DNA of 64,000 nt, taken from positions 1 through 64,000 of the forward strand of contig NZ_JAHBYG010000006.1 of assembly GCF_019636075.1 (NCBI RefSeq). The letters run 5' to 3'. The notes beneath the pieces were generated by a model. The model was not told the origin of the DNA, did not search any database, and saw nothing but the letters and a program-made list of their open reading frames with translations. The position numbers were made by a program, and so were the translations under genes. The stretch comes from Ferrovibrio sp. (GTDB taxonomy: Bacteria; Pseudomonadota; Alphaproteobacteria; Ferrovibrionales; Ferrovibrionaceae). Positions 25,474 to 34,192 of this stretch are shown piece by piece (position 1 is the stretch's first letter; each line of letters opens with the position of its first letter).

Positions 25474-26219
25474 CAGCTTTGCCCTCGCAGCATTTGGGTG
25501 ATCTTGGCGGCAGTCTCGCAAAGCGCGGGACGGGTTTTTTCGGCATCGAAGCGCGGCTTCGGGCCGACCAGCGACAGCGCCGCGATGCAGCGGCCGCTGG
25601 CTTCGAAAACCGGCGCGGCACTGGCCAGGATGCCTTCCAGGCGCGGACCCGAAACCGCATAGCCATCGCGGCGCACGCGCTCCAGCAATTCGGGCGCCGG
25701 CGCGGCAATGCCGCTATCGATCATCCGTTGCAGGCGGTCGGGCGGCAGATAGGCGGCCAAGATCTGGCCGGATGCCGAATTGTCGAAGCTCAGCATGGCG
25801 CCCACTTTCAGCTCGGCGCGCAGAATGCCTTCCGATTCCACGCGCTGCACGATGCGGGCGCCTGGGCCATCCAGCACCGCCAGCGAGGCGGTTTCGGATG
25901 TGGCATCCACCAGTTGCTGCATCAGCGGCACAATCCGCACACCCAGATTGGCCTGTTCCAGGGCGGCATTGGTCAGGCGGGCGGCATGCATGGTGAGGCG
26001 GAAGCTGCCGTCTTCCAGCTGCTCCACCCATCCAGCTTCGATCAGGGTGACCAGGCGCTGATACACCGTGGCGCGTTCTGCCCCCAGCATGCGGGCCAGT
26101 TCGACCAGGCGCAGGCTCTTACGCATCTCGGCCATGGCATCCAGCACTGCCAGCGTCTTCAGCACGCTGCTCAGGGGCCTTACGCCCTTGGCGGGCTCGG
26201 AGGAATTGGGGCTGTTCAT
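25473..26219 (-). CDS. IclR-family regulator of the ABC/M19-like operon
   Basis: A 248-residue IclR protein: winged helix-turn-helix at about residues 17-80 (LRLVELARMLGAERATVYQRLVTLIEAGWV) and an effector domain with GQILAAYLPPDRLQRM and VSGPRLEGILASAAPVF. The ATG at 26219 is taken as start since the upstream extension would need a TTG at 26282 and would cover the operator repeats. No Shine-Dalgarno sequence precedes this ATG, so translation may begin on a leaderless or very short-leader mRNA. The gene leads a same-strand run reaching the aldolase at 17224. Confidence 0.87.
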   Translation of the reverse strand: MNSPNSSEPAKGVRPLSSVLKTLAVLDAMAEMRKSLRLVELARMLGAERATVYQRLVTLIEAGWVEQLEDGSFRLTMHAARLTNAALEQANLGVRIVPLMQQLVDATSETASLAVLDGPGARIVQRVESEGILRAELKVGAMLSFDNSASGQILAAYLPPDRLQRMIDSGIAAPAPELLERVRRDGYAVSGPRLEGILASAAPVFEASGRCIAALSLVGPKPRFDAEKTRPALCETAAKITQMLRGQS

Positions 26220-26256
26220 GTATTCTATTAAAATACGTTGTCTTGTATTAATATAC
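26220..26256. promoter_or_regulatory. Two AT-rich inverted repeats directly before the IclR start
   Basis: GTATT-N7-AATAC (26220-26236) and GTAT-TAAT-ATAC (26245-26256) share the GTAT/ATAC arms and are centred about 22 bases apart, close to two helical turns. They abut the iclR ATG and cover the probable -10 region, so bound regulator would block transcription. A TTGACC hexamer at 26277-26282 on the (-) strand may contribute a -35 element. Confidence 0.5.
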
Positions 26257-26358
26257 TCACAGAGAATCCGCCCTTTGGTCAAGCAGAATTTTTCGCGTCG
26301 CTATGGCAGCGACCCGCTAATACCGGTCAGTGGGAGGGGCCTGTCAGCGGCCGATCGC

Positions 26359-27201
26359 TCAGGTGAGCTTGAAGCCCAGCTTGTTCAGCACGTCGCGCAG
26401 GCAATGGCGCCCCATCAGGGCTTCCGGGCTGCCCACGCGGCGCATCATCTGCCGGCTCCAGTCGATGGACGGCATGCCCTGGCTGTCCTGGAAGCGATGC
26501 ATGGCGCCATCATATTCGGCCACCAGCTGCTGCTCGGTCTCGGCCGGAATTTCATAGCGTTCGCGGTGCAGGATGGCTTGCGGCTTCAGGCGCGGGCGGA
26601 TCGCGGCCTCGCGCTGCGGATCGGGATAGCCCACGGTGAGGCCGAATACCACGAAGGCTTCCGGCGGCAGGCCCAGCTCGGCGGCCACTTCAGCCGGCTT
26701 GTTGCGCATGGCGCCGATGAAGCAGCAGCCCAGCCCCAGCGATTCCAATGCCACCACGGTATTCTGCGCCGCCAGCGCGGCATCCACGATGCCCAGCACG
26801 AAGCTTTCCAGATAATCCAGGCCCGGAGTTGCTGCCTGTTGTGCGTCGCCGATGCGGCGCAGGCGCGAAAGATCGGCCAGGAACAGCAGCAGCAGCGGCG
26901 CCTTGGCCACATGGGCCTGATCGCCGGCCAGGGCCGCCAGCCGTGCCTTGCGCCCGGCATCCTGCACCGCCACCGCGCTCCATACCTGCATGTTGCTGGA
27001 GGTGGAAGCGGATTGCGCGGCCGCCATCAGCGTATCCAGCAAGCCCTCCGGCAGCGGCGTATCGGCATAGGCGCGCACCGAACGATGGCTCAGCAATGCA
27101 TCGATCACCGCGCTATGCGGGCCGTTCAGCAGCGCCTTGGCATCGCCGTAGCGGGCTTGCAGCATGGCATCGGTTTCGGGGTTTGCGCTGGTGGTGGTCA
27201 T
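26359..27201 (-). CDS. FMN-dependent nitroreductase (NfsA-like)
   Basis: A 280-residue flavin reductase of the nitroreductase superfamily. HRSVRAYADTPL near residue 38 and SASTSSNMQVWSAV near residue 65 form the FMN-binding region; AALESLG-type helix text (VVALESLGLGCCFIGAMR) and VFGLTVGYP complete the NfsA/Frp pattern. It reduces nitro compounds or quinones with NADPH. It starts four bases after the efflux pump gene stops, so the pair is an operon, a sensible detoxification set. Confidence 0.88.
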   Translation of the reverse strand: MTTTSANPETDAMLQARYGDAKALLNGPHSAVIDALLSHRSVRAYADTPLPEGLLDTLMAAAQSASTSSNMQVWSAVAVQDAGRKARLAALAGDQAHVAKAPLLLLFLADLSRLRRIGDAQQAATPGLDYLESFVLGIVDAALAAQNTVVALESLGLGCCFIGAMRNKPAEVAAELGLPPEAFVVFGLTVGYPDPQREAAIRPRLKPQAILHRERYEIPAETEQQLVAEYDGAMHRFQDSQGMPSIDWSRQMMRRVGSPEALMGRHCLRDVLNKLGFKLT

Positions 27202-27205
27202 CGGT

Positions 27206-28441
27206 TCAACCTTTCATCGAGGCGCGCGCCGAAGCGCTGAGCCAGCAGGCGATAGCGGCGCCCAATCCGAACAGAATCATGGTGGCCACCATGGGCCAGG
27301 CACTGGGATGCATATCCTGCCAATGGCCGACAATCTGGCTGGCAATCGCGCCAACCACCATGGTGATGCAGCCGACAATGCCCGAGCCGGTGCCGGCCAG
27401 GCGCGGATTCACCGAAACCGCGCCGGCCATGCCATTGGGCATCGCGATGCCGTTGCTGAAAGCCACCATCATCATGGGCAGAAACAGCAGCACCGGATTG
27501 GTGGCGCTGATCCAGGCGCCCAGGCCCACCAGGCACGAGCCCAGCAGGGCCAGCAGCGCGGCAAAGGCCATCATGCGATCATTGCCGACCCGCCGCGCCA
27601 TGCGCGATGTGGTGAAATTGCCGCTCATGAAGCCGATGGAAACCAGCATGAAGCACACGCCATACACCACCGGCGGATAGCCCATCACCGTCACCACCAC
27701 GAAGGCGGCGCCAGACAGGAAGGAAAAGAAAATCGCCGATGAACAGGCGGTTTGCATTGTGTAGCCCAGAAAGGCCGGATTGCGCAGCAGGCTCCAATGG
27801 TCTGATATGAAACTGCCAGGGGTCCAGCGCGCTGGTGGGCCGCCCTCCGCAGTGCCGGGTTCGCGCTGCAAGGTTTCCGGCAGATACAGCAGGATCAAGC
27901 CGAAGGCGGCCAGGCCGAACAGCGTGCAGACCACAAAGCTGGTGCGCCAGCCAGCCAGTTGGTCGAACAGGCCGCCCATGGCCGGCGAGATCATCGGCAC
28001 CAGAGACATCACCATGCTGATGCGGCCGATCATCATGGCGGCGTCTTCGCGGTCGTAGCGGTCGCGCACCACGGCGCGCGGAATCACCAGGCCGGCACAG
28101 CCGCCGATCGCTTGCAGCATGCGGCCCAGTATCAGCACTTCGATGGTCCAGGCGGCTGCGCAGAGCAGGCCGCCCAGCACATACAGGCCCATGCCGGATA
28201 GCAGGGCAGGGCGGCGGCCGATGCGGTCTGAGATCGGGCCATAGGCGATCTGCGCCATGCCCAGCGCCAGCAGATAGAGGGTAAGGGTGAGCTGTACGGT
28301 GCCGTAATCGGCTGAGAACACCGCCTGGATGCCGGGCATCGAGGGCAGGAAGATGTTCAGTGCCATCGGCCCCATCGCCGTGGCGACAATGAGAAGCAAC
28401 AGAAAAAGCCGCCCTGAGGCGGGTTTGTATGGGAATACCAT
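27206..28441 (-). CDS. MFS drug efflux transporter, Bcr/CflA type
   Basis: A 411-residue inner-membrane protein with twelve hydrophobic segments. LNIFLPSMPGIQAVF in helix 1, the loop GPISDRIGRRPALLSG and QAIGGCAGLVIPRAVVRD (motif C region) are hallmarks of Bcr/CflA drug:H+ antiporters. The ATG at 28441 gives the normal family start; the frame extends upstream but that part is not conserved-looking and contains the hairpin at 28474-28495. Cotranscribed with the nitroreductase. Confidence 0.9.
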   Translation of the reverse strand: MVFPYKPASGRLFLLLLIVATAMGPMALNIFLPSMPGIQAVFSADYGTVQLTLTLYLLALGMAQIAYGPISDRIGRRPALLSGMGLYVLGGLLCAAAWTIEVLILGRMLQAIGGCAGLVIPRAVVRDRYDREDAAMMIGRISMVMSLVPMISPAMGGLFDQLAGWRTSFVVCTLFGLAAFGLILLYLPETLQREPGTAEGGPPARWTPGSFISDHWSLLRNPAFLGYTMQTACSSAIFFSFLSGAAFVVVTVMGYPPVVYGVCFMLVSIGFMSGNFTTSRMARRVGNDRMMAFAALLALLGSCLVGLGAWISATNPVLLFLPMMMVAFSNGIAMPNGMAGAVSVNPRLAGTGSGIVGCITMVVGAIASQIVGHWQDMHPSAWPMVATMILFGLGAAIACWLSASARASMKG

Positions 28442-28473
28442 TGTCTCGAACGGGAAAGCGGGGAATGGGAACC

Positions 28474-28495
28474 CGGCAGAGAATAGTCTCTGCCG
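28474..28495. promoter_or_regulatory. Perfect inverted repeat in the efflux-pump leader
   Basis: CGGCAGAGA-ATAG-TCTCTGCCG, nine-base arms with a four-base spacer, 33-54 bases upstream of the Bcr-type pump ATG and within the 173-base divergent gap to the CapD-like gene. It may be an operator for a dimeric repressor or an mRNA hairpin; no regulator gene adjoins it. Confidence 0.45.
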
Positions 28496-28614
28496 ATGCC
28501 GGGTCAAGCATGCCCCGCATATTACATACGCATACAACATCGCCATGACGCCCTGGAATAGTTTGTCCGAAACGGCTAAAACGCCGCATTCGAGATTGCG
28601 CCACAGGGAGCGGC

Positions 28615-29829
28615 ATGTTCGACGGCGATACATGGGCGGATCTGGCCACCAATCGGCGCGAATCCTATTTCGCTGCCGATCTGGCCCGCAATGATGCCGT
28701 GTTGCGCGATGCCGTCGCCGGTCGGCGCTTCCTGGTGATCGGTGCCGCCGGCAGCATCGGCTCGTCCACCCTGGCGCGCCTGGCCGATTACGGCCCGGCC
28801 AGCCTGCATGCCGTGGATCAGGATGAAAATGCCCTGGCCGAACTGGTGCGCCACCTGCGCAGCCGGCCCCAGCGTTTGAGCGTACCCGATTTCCGCGCGC
28901 TGCCGCTGGATTACGGCGGGTCGATCATGCGCCAATGGCTGGCGTCGCAACCGGCTTACGATGGCGTATTGAATTTTTCCGCCATGAAGCATGTGCGCTC
29001 CGAAAAGGATGCCTATTCGCTGCTGCGCATCCTTGAAACCAACGTGATCAAGCTGGCGCGTTTCCTGAGCTGGCTGCGTGAATACGGCCATGATCGCGCT
29101 TTCTTTTCGGTCTCCACCGACAAGGCGGCCAATCCCACGTCGCTGATGGGGGCCAGCAAGCGCATCATGGAGCATGCGATGTTTTCCCATATCGGCAATG
29201 CCCGTGCGGTACGCTCGGCGCGCTTTGCCAATGTGGCGTTTTCCAATGGCAGTCTGTTGCAGGCTTTTCTGGTGCGGCTGGAACGCCAGCAGCCCCTGGC
29301 GGCGCCGCGCGATACCAAACGCTATTTCGTCTCGCCGCGCGAAAGCGGCGAAATCTGCCTGCTGGCGGCCTTGGCGATTCCATCGGCCACCATTGCCGTG
29401 CCGGCACTGGATCCGGAAAAGGATCTGATCGAACTGTCCGGCGTGGCCGAACGCCTGCTGCTGCGGCGCGGATTGCAGCCGGTGCATTACGACGACGAGG
29501 CGGCTGCCGTGGCCAATGTGCAGGCCGAATTGGCGCGTGGGCGCTATCCGCTGCTGCTCACGCCGCTCGATACCAGCGGCGAAAAGCCGTATGAGGAATT
29601 CGTCGGCGCCGGCGAAAGCCTGGTCGATCTTGGCAATCTGTCCGCCCTGCGCGGCGTGCCGTATCTGCCGGCGGCCGAGGGCGCGCTGGATGCCTTCATC
29701 GCTGAAATCGAGGCCGCCATGCAGGCGGCGGAAGCGCCGTCGAAAGCCGATCTGGTGGCTGCCATGGCGCGCATGGTGCCGCAGATGCGCCATGTCGAAA
29801 CCGGCAAGAGCCTGGATAACCGCGTTTAA
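28615..29829 (+). CDS. CapD/FlaA1-like nucleotide-sugar 4,6-dehydratase, soluble form
   Basis: A 404-residue extended SDR. GAAGSIGSSTLARL near residue 44 is the NAD-binding loop, and FFSVSTDKAANPTSLMGASKRIMEHAM near residue 163 is the active-site region, with Met in place of the SDR Tyr exactly as in the FlaA1/PseB/WbpM group. These enzymes turn UDP-GlcNAc into a 4-keto-6-deoxy sugar for surface glycans. The membrane part of WbpM is missing, as in FlaA1. GGGAG precedes the ATG. Its last four bases overlap the convergent tag gene. Confidence 0.83.
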   Translation: MFDGDTWADLATNRRESYFAADLARNDAVLRDAVAGRRFLVIGAAGSIGSSTLARLADYGPASLHAVDQDENALAELVRHLRSRPQRLSVPDFRALPLDYGGSIMRQWLASQPAYDGVLNFSAMKHVRSEKDAYSLLRILETNVIKLARFLSWLREYGHDRAFFSVSTDKAANPTSLMGASKRIMEHAMFSHIGNARAVRSARFANVAFSNGSLLQAFLVRLERQQPLAAPRDTKRYFVSPRESGEICLLAALAIPSATIAVPALDPEKDLIELSGVAERLLLRRGLQPVHYDDEAAAVANVQAELARGRYPLLLTPLDTSGEKPYEEFVGAGESLVDLGNLSALRGVPYLPAAEGALDAFIAEIEAAMQAAEAPSKADLVAAMARMVPQMRHVETGKSLDNRV

Positions 29830-30455
29830 GGCCGGCGCTTCAGCTTGTTCACCTGGGCGTGGCGATGGCAGCCCAGTGTGTGGTCGTTCACCATGCCCAC
29901 CGCCTGCATGAAGGCATAAACGATGGTGGGGCCCACGAAGGTGAAGCCACGCTTTTTCAGCGCCTTCGACATCGCCTGGCTTTCCGGGCTTTCCACCGGC
30001 ACCTGGTGCAAGGCGGTCCAGCTGTTGCGTTTGGGCTTGCCGCCGACGAAATCCCACAGGAAATCCGAGAAGCTGCCTTCCTGCTCCTGAATCTCCAGCC
30101 AGCCGCGCGCATTCAGCACGCTGCCCTCGATCTTGGCGCGGTTGCGCACGATGCCGGCATCCTGCATCAACCTGTCCAGCTTGCGGCGATCATAGCGCGC
30201 GATCTTGTGCGGATCGAAGCCGTCGAAAGCAGCACGGAAATTATCGCGCTTGCGCAGGATGGTGATCCACGACAGGCCGGCCTGGAAACCATCCAGTATC
30301 AGCTTTTCGAACAGCGCGCGGTCATCCCATTCCGGCACGCCCCATTCGGTATCGTGATAGGCCATGTAAAGCGGATCGGTGCCGCACCAGCCGCAGCGGC
30401 ATTTGCCATCCGCGCCGATCAGGTCGCGGCGATCATCCTCTGGCCCCACCGGCAT
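29826..30455 (-). CDS. tag: DNA-3-methyladenine glycosylase I
   Basis: The 209-residue base-excision enzyme removes 3-methyladenine from DNA. CGWCGTDPLYMAYHDTEWGVP near residue 22 supplies the zinc Cys and substrate-pocket Glu/Trp, LILDGFQAGLSWITILRKR is the recognition helix, and the C-terminal GMVNDHTLGCHRH provides the zinc His/Cys residues. A few extra residues precede the usual start. It begins 17 bases after the ygfZ gene stops and is probably cotranscribed with it. Confidence 0.95.
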   Translation of the reverse strand: MPVGPEDDRRDLIGADGKCRCGWCGTDPLYMAYHDTEWGVPEWDDRALFEKLILDGFQAGLSWITILRKRDNFRAAFDGFDPHKIARYDRRKLDRLMQDAGIVRNRAKIEGSVLNARGWLEIQEQEGSFSDFLWDFVGGKPKRNSWTALHQVPVESPESQAMSKALKKRGFTFVGPTIVYAFMQAVGMVNDHTLGCHRHAQVNKLKRRP

Positions 30456-30472
30456 GCCATCCTCCTCAGTTT

Positions 30473-31354
30473 CTAGACGGCATAATCCGGCAGCGTGGCT
30501 TGCAGGGCAATGCCTTCCGCCAGTAACGGCGCGCCGCCTGCATTGGCTTTGGCCACCAATTCGTTGCGCAGCAGGGCCAGGCCCTGGCGGCCGTCATGGC
30601 TCAGCAGGATGCCGGCATCGCTGCCATCCTGGCTGATGCTGCTGCCGGTGGGCGGCAGGTCGGCTGTGGCCTGCACATGGTAAAGCTGCTTTTTCACCAG
30701 GCCGCGATACTTGGTGCGCGCGGTCACTTCCTGGCCGACATAGCAGCCCTTGGCGAAATCCACGCCCTGCAGGGCCTCGAAATGGTTTTCCAGCAGCAAT
30801 CCCTTGTCGATCTCGATATCCCGGCTGCCATCGGGTACGCCCAGGCGCAGGCGCAGCGCCTCATAGGCGGCAAAATCCGCAGGAATGCCCAGGTTCGGGC
30901 TTTCGCTTTCCGGCAGCCAGAGCCGTGCCCCCAGGGCGGCCAGGCGGGGATCGATGCAGGCAAAGCCGCCGTTTAAGGCGCCGGCCGCGCCGGCCTGCTC
31001 GGGCAGATCCAGGCTCTGGGCAGCGCCCGGCCCGATCAGGGCATAGGCCCGCCAGCCGGGCTGGGCCGCGATCTCCACTTTTGCCCGCAGGCGATAGAGC
31101 TTCAGTCTTTTGGCCAGGTCTTCCAGGCGATTTTCCGCCACATCCAGCCACAGCATGCCGGCATGCTCCTGGATGAACATATCGGCCAGGAACTTGCCCT
31201 GGGGGGTCAGCAGGGCGGCATAAAGCGCATGGTCGGGCGCCGCCTTGGTCACGTTGTTGGAAACCAGACCATTCAGGAAGCCCTTGGCCTCGGGGCCCTC
31301 CAGGCGCAGCAGGGCGCGCCCCGGCAGTGCAATGATGTGCTGTGTATCGGCCAT
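30473..31354 (-). CDS. ygfZ: Folate-binding Fe-S cluster repair protein YgfZ
   Basis: A 293-residue GcvT-like protein with the YgfZ signature KGCYVGQEVTARTKYRG near residue 205, whose Cys is needed in E. coli for maintenance of certain Fe-S enzymes through tetrahydrofolate. The N-terminal RALLRLEGPEAKGFLNGLVSNNV is the folate-domain start. The ATG at 31354 has no visible Shine-Dalgarno; a GTG three codons upstream is possible. The gene is divergent from the GT9 operon, 66 bases away. Confidence 0.92.
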   Translation of the reverse strand: MADTQHIIALPGRALLRLEGPEAKGFLNGLVSNNVTKAAPDHALYAALLTPQGKFLADMFIQEHAGMLWLDVAENRLEDLAKRLKLYRLRAKVEIAAQPGWRAYALIGPGAAQSLDLPEQAGAAGALNGGFACIDPRLAALGARLWLPESESPNLGIPADFAAYEALRLRLGVPDGSRDIEIDKGLLLENHFEALQGVDFAKGCYVGQEVTARTKYRGLVKKQLYHVQATADLPPTGSSISQDGSDAGILLSHDGRQGLALLRNELVAKANAGGAPLLAEGIALQATLPDYAV

Positions 31355-31420
31355 GGCGAACACTTATGGCCACCCGGCTGCCTTGGCAAGCCCGCCCCTG
31401 CCTTTTATAACCCTTGCGCC

Positions 31421-32392
31421 ATGCGGATATTGTTCATCACGGCCAACCGGCTGGGCGACGCGGTGTTGTCCACCGGCCTGTTGCGCGCGCTCACCGAATT
31501 GATTCCCTCGGTGCGCTTCACCATCGTGTGCGGCCCTGCCGCGGCCGGGCTGTTCGATGCCGAGGCCTTCCCACAGCTCGAACGCCTGATCGTGATGCGC
31601 AAGTTGCCCTGGGCCAGGCATTGGTGGGAGCTGTGGAAACAGGTGGCGGCCACCCGCTGGGGCATGATCATCGATTTGCGCGGCTCGGGGATTTCGCAAC
31701 TGCTGCTGGCGCGCCGCCGCCGGGTATTCCGTGGTTCCGCCAACATGCAGCACCGGGTGATCGATCTGGCGCGCGTGTTGCGGGTGCCGGATGTGCCGGC
31801 CCCGAAATTGTGGATCGGCGAAAAGCACCATGCCAAGGCCGCCACGCTGTGGCCTCAGAATGAAGGGCCCGTGCTTGCCCTGGGCCCCACCGCCAATTGG
31901 GGTGGCAAGATGTGGCCGGGCGAGCGGTTCGCTGAATTGGCGCTACGGCTCACTGCCGCAGACGGCATTCTGCCCAATGCCCGCATTGCGGTGTTCGGCG
32001 GCCCGGGCGAGGAAGCTTTGGCTGCCCCGGCCTTGGCGGCTTTGCCGGCGGATCGCACGCTGAATTTCATCGGCAAGCTGGGCCTGCTGGATATCGCGGC
32101 CAGCCTGCAGCGCTGCGTGCTCTATATCGGCAACGATAGCGGGCTGATGCATCTGGCGGCGGCCAGCGGGGTGCCCACGGTGGGCCTGTTCGGCCCCAGC
32201 CGCGAGTTGAATTACGGCCCGTGGGGCCAGCGCACGGCAGCCATCCGCACCGATCTCAGCTATCATGAAATTCTCGCCCAACCGGGCTATGATCACCGCA
32301 AGCAGGATAGCCATATGCTCAGCTTGAGCGTGGACAAGGCCCAGCGCGGCGTTGAACGGCTCTGGCGCTATATTCAGGATGATGACCAGTGA
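31421..32392 (+). CDS. Glycosyltransferase family 9 (heptosyltransferase-like)
   Basis: A 323-residue GT-B enzyme of the ADP-heptose:LPS heptosyltransferase family. RLGDAVLSTGLLRALTELIP opens the acceptor domain; GPTANWGGKMWPGERFAELA and GNDSGLMHLAAASGVPTVGLFGPS form the nucleotide-sugar pocket. It adds a sugar to the LPS core or a related glycan at the cytoplasmic face. It heads a run whose next gene starts within its stop codon (GTGA). Which sugar it uses cannot be told from sequence. Confidence 0.9.
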   Translation: MRILFITANRLGDAVLSTGLLRALTELIPSVRFTIVCGPAAAGLFDAEAFPQLERLIVMRKLPWARHWWELWKQVAATRWGMIIDLRGSGISQLLLARRRRVFRGSANMQHRVIDLARVLRVPDVPAPKLWIGEKHHAKAATLWPQNEGPVLALGPTANWGGKMWPGERFAELALRLTAADGILPNARIAVFGGPGEEALAAPALAALPADRTLNFIGKLGLLDIAASLQRCVLYIGNDSGLMHLAAASGVPTVGLFGPSRELNYGPWGQRTAAIRTDLSYHEILAQPGYDHRKQDSHMLSLSVDKAQRGVERLWRYIQDDDQ

Positions 32393-33138
32393 AACTCTCC
32401 GCCCTGGTGGTTGCCCATAACGAAGAAGCCCAGCTTGGCGAATGCCTGGGGCGGCTGGGCTTTGCCGATGAAATCGTGGTGGTGCTGGATCGTTGCACCG
32501 ATGCATCCAAGCAGATCGCCCTGGCGGCCGGTGCGCGCATCCTGGAAGGCGGCTGGCCGCTGGAAGGTCCGCGCCGCAATGCCGGCATCGCGATTTGCAG
32601 CGGCGATTGGATCGTGGAAGTGGATGCCGATGAGCGCGTCTCGCCGGAACTCGCCGCCGAAATACGCGAAACGATTGCCTCTGCCACGCCGGGCTATTTC
32701 CTGATCCCGTTCGACAATTACATCGGCACGCGGCTGGTGCGTTATGGCTGGGGTGCGGCCTGGGGCGTATCCGCCGCGCCGCGCTTGTTCTCGCGCGGGG
32801 CCAAGATATGGGGCGACCAGCGCATCCATCCGGCGCTCAAACTGCAAGGCGAGAAACGCAGCCTGCGCAATCCGATGGCGCATTTTGTCGATACCAATAT
32901 CTCCGACATGCTGCGCCGGCTGGATCGCTACACCACGGCGCGCGCCGCCGATCTGCGCGAGAAGGGCGATATCGGCGCCTTCTGGCCCAATCTGCGCCGC
33001 ATCTTCAGCCGATTCTGGAAATGCTATGTCGCCCGCAAAGGATACCGCGAAGGGCAATACGGCTTCCTGATCGCCCTGATGGCCGGGCTGTATCCGATCT
33101 TGAGCTACCTCAAGGCCAATCTGGAACGAGAGCCCTGA
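32389..33138 (+). CDS. Glycosyltransferase family 2, WaaE/KdtX-like
   Basis: A 249-residue GT-A enzyme beginning KLSALVVAHNEEAQLGECLG, with VLDRCTDAS and the metal-binding EVDADERVSPEL near residue 85. The pattern matches LPS-core beta-glucosyltransferases of the WaaE/KdtX group. Translation starts at a GTG overlapping the GT9 stop (GTGA), showing coupling. The C-terminal part (about 170-240) is basic and amphipathic and probably sits on the membrane. Confidence 0.9.
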   Translation: MKLSALVVAHNEEAQLGECLGRLGFADEIVVVLDRCTDASKQIALAAGARILEGGWPLEGPRRNAGIAICSGDWIVEVDADERVSPELAAEIRETIASATPGYFLIPFDNYIGTRLVRYGWGAAWGVSAAPRLFSRGAKIWGDQRIHPALKLQGEKRSLRNPMAHFVDTNISDMLRRLDRYTTARAADLREKGDIGAFWPNLRRIFSRFWKCYVARKGYREGQYGFLIALMAGLYPILSYLKANLEREP

Positions 33139-33142
33139 CGCC

Positions 33143-34192
33143 ATGCGCCCCCTGCCCATGCGCTTATTGCAGGTGATGGCCGGTGCCCGCCAGGGCGGCG
33201 CGGAAACCTATTTCGTCAATCTGGCGCTGGCCTTTCAGGCCGCCGGGATAGAACAGCGCGCGGTGATCCGCCGCCATTATGAACGCGCCGGCCAGTTGCA
33301 GGCCGGCGGCGTGCAGGTGGATCAGTTCGGCTTTGGCGGCCGGCTGGATATCCTTACGCCTCTGCGCCTGCGTCTGCTGGCGCGCGATTACAAACCCGAT
33401 ATCGTGCTTACCTGGATGAACCGCGCCAGCACGATGATGCCGCGCGGGCCATATCCCATCGTGGCCCGCCTCGGCGGTTATTACGATCTGAAGAATTACG
33501 CCAAGGCCGATTGGCTGGTGGCCAACACGCCCGATATCGCGCGCCATTGCATCACGGCCGGCTTCCGCGCCGATCGTGTGCGCATGATCGCCAATTACGG
33601 CCGCTTCGAGGTTGCGCCCAAAGTGCCGCGCGCCAGCCTGGATACGCCGGAAACCGCGCCGCTGTTGCTGGCCATGGGCCGGCTGCATGTCAACAAGGCG
33701 TTCGATGTGCTGTTGCGCGCTCTGGTGCTGCTGCCCGGCGCCTATCTCTGGCTGGCCGGCGAGGGGCCGGAACGGGCGGCCTTGCAGCAACTGGCGCAGG
33801 ATCTCGGCGTGGCGCACCGCGTGCGTTTTCTCGGTTGGCGCAACGACCGCGAAGCACTGGCGGCGGCCTGCGATGTGTATGTTGTGCCGTCGCGGCATGA
33901 ACCGTTCGGCAATGTGATCCTGGATGCCTGGGGCGCCGGTAAACCACTGGTCTGCACCGCCAGCCAGGGGCCGCGCGATTTCGTGCAGGCCGATATCACC
34001 GGCCTGATGGTGCCGGTGGATGACGAGAATGCGCTGGCTGCCGCCATCCATGCCGTGCTGCATGACGAAGCGCTGGCGGCCCGCCTGGGCGCTGCCGGCA
34101 AGGCGCGCTTCAAGGCCGCGCATGACGAAGCCGCCATCGTGGCGCAATGGCAGGATTTGTTTATCGAGGTGCGGGCAGCATGTGCGGCATAG
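33143..34192 (+). CDS. Glycosyltransferase family 4
   Basis: A 349-residue GT-B glycosyltransferase. MAGARQGGAETYFVNLALAFQ is the usual N-terminal glycine-rich loop (about residues 9-30), GRLHVNKAFDVLLRAL starts the donor domain, and PSRHEPFGNVILDAWGAGKPLV near residue 250 is the conserved EX7E nucleotide-sugar motif. It starts four bases after the GT2 stop and its last 13 bases overlap asnB. An ATG five codons in (33158) is an alternative start. Confidence 0.9.
   Translation: MRPLPMRLLQVMAGARQGGAETYFVNLALAFQAAGIEQRAVIRRHYERAGQLQAGGVQVDQFGFGGRLDILTPLRLRLLARDYKPDIVLTWMNRASTMMPRGPYPIVARLGGYYDLKNYAKADWLVANTPDIARHCITAGFRADRVRMIANYGRFEVAPKVPRASLDTPETAPLLLAMGRLHVNKAFDVLLRALVLLPGAYLWLAGEGPERAALQQLAQDLGVAHRVRFLGWRNDREALAAACDVYVVPSRHEPFGNVILDAWGAGKPLVCTASQGPRDFVQADITGLMVPVDDENALAAAIHAVLHDEALAARLGAAGKARFKAAHDEAAIVAQWQDLFIEVRAACAA

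Noticed and set aside
26284-26358. Terminator from the GTCGCT/AGCGAC inverted repeat after the nitroreductase gene
   Set aside because: The stem is short and no T-run follows on either strand, so I could not support it.
28615-29829. Inactive SDR because the catalytic Tyr is Met
   Set aside because: Met at this place is normal for the FlaA1/PseB/WbpM dehydratases, so the enzyme is expected to be active.
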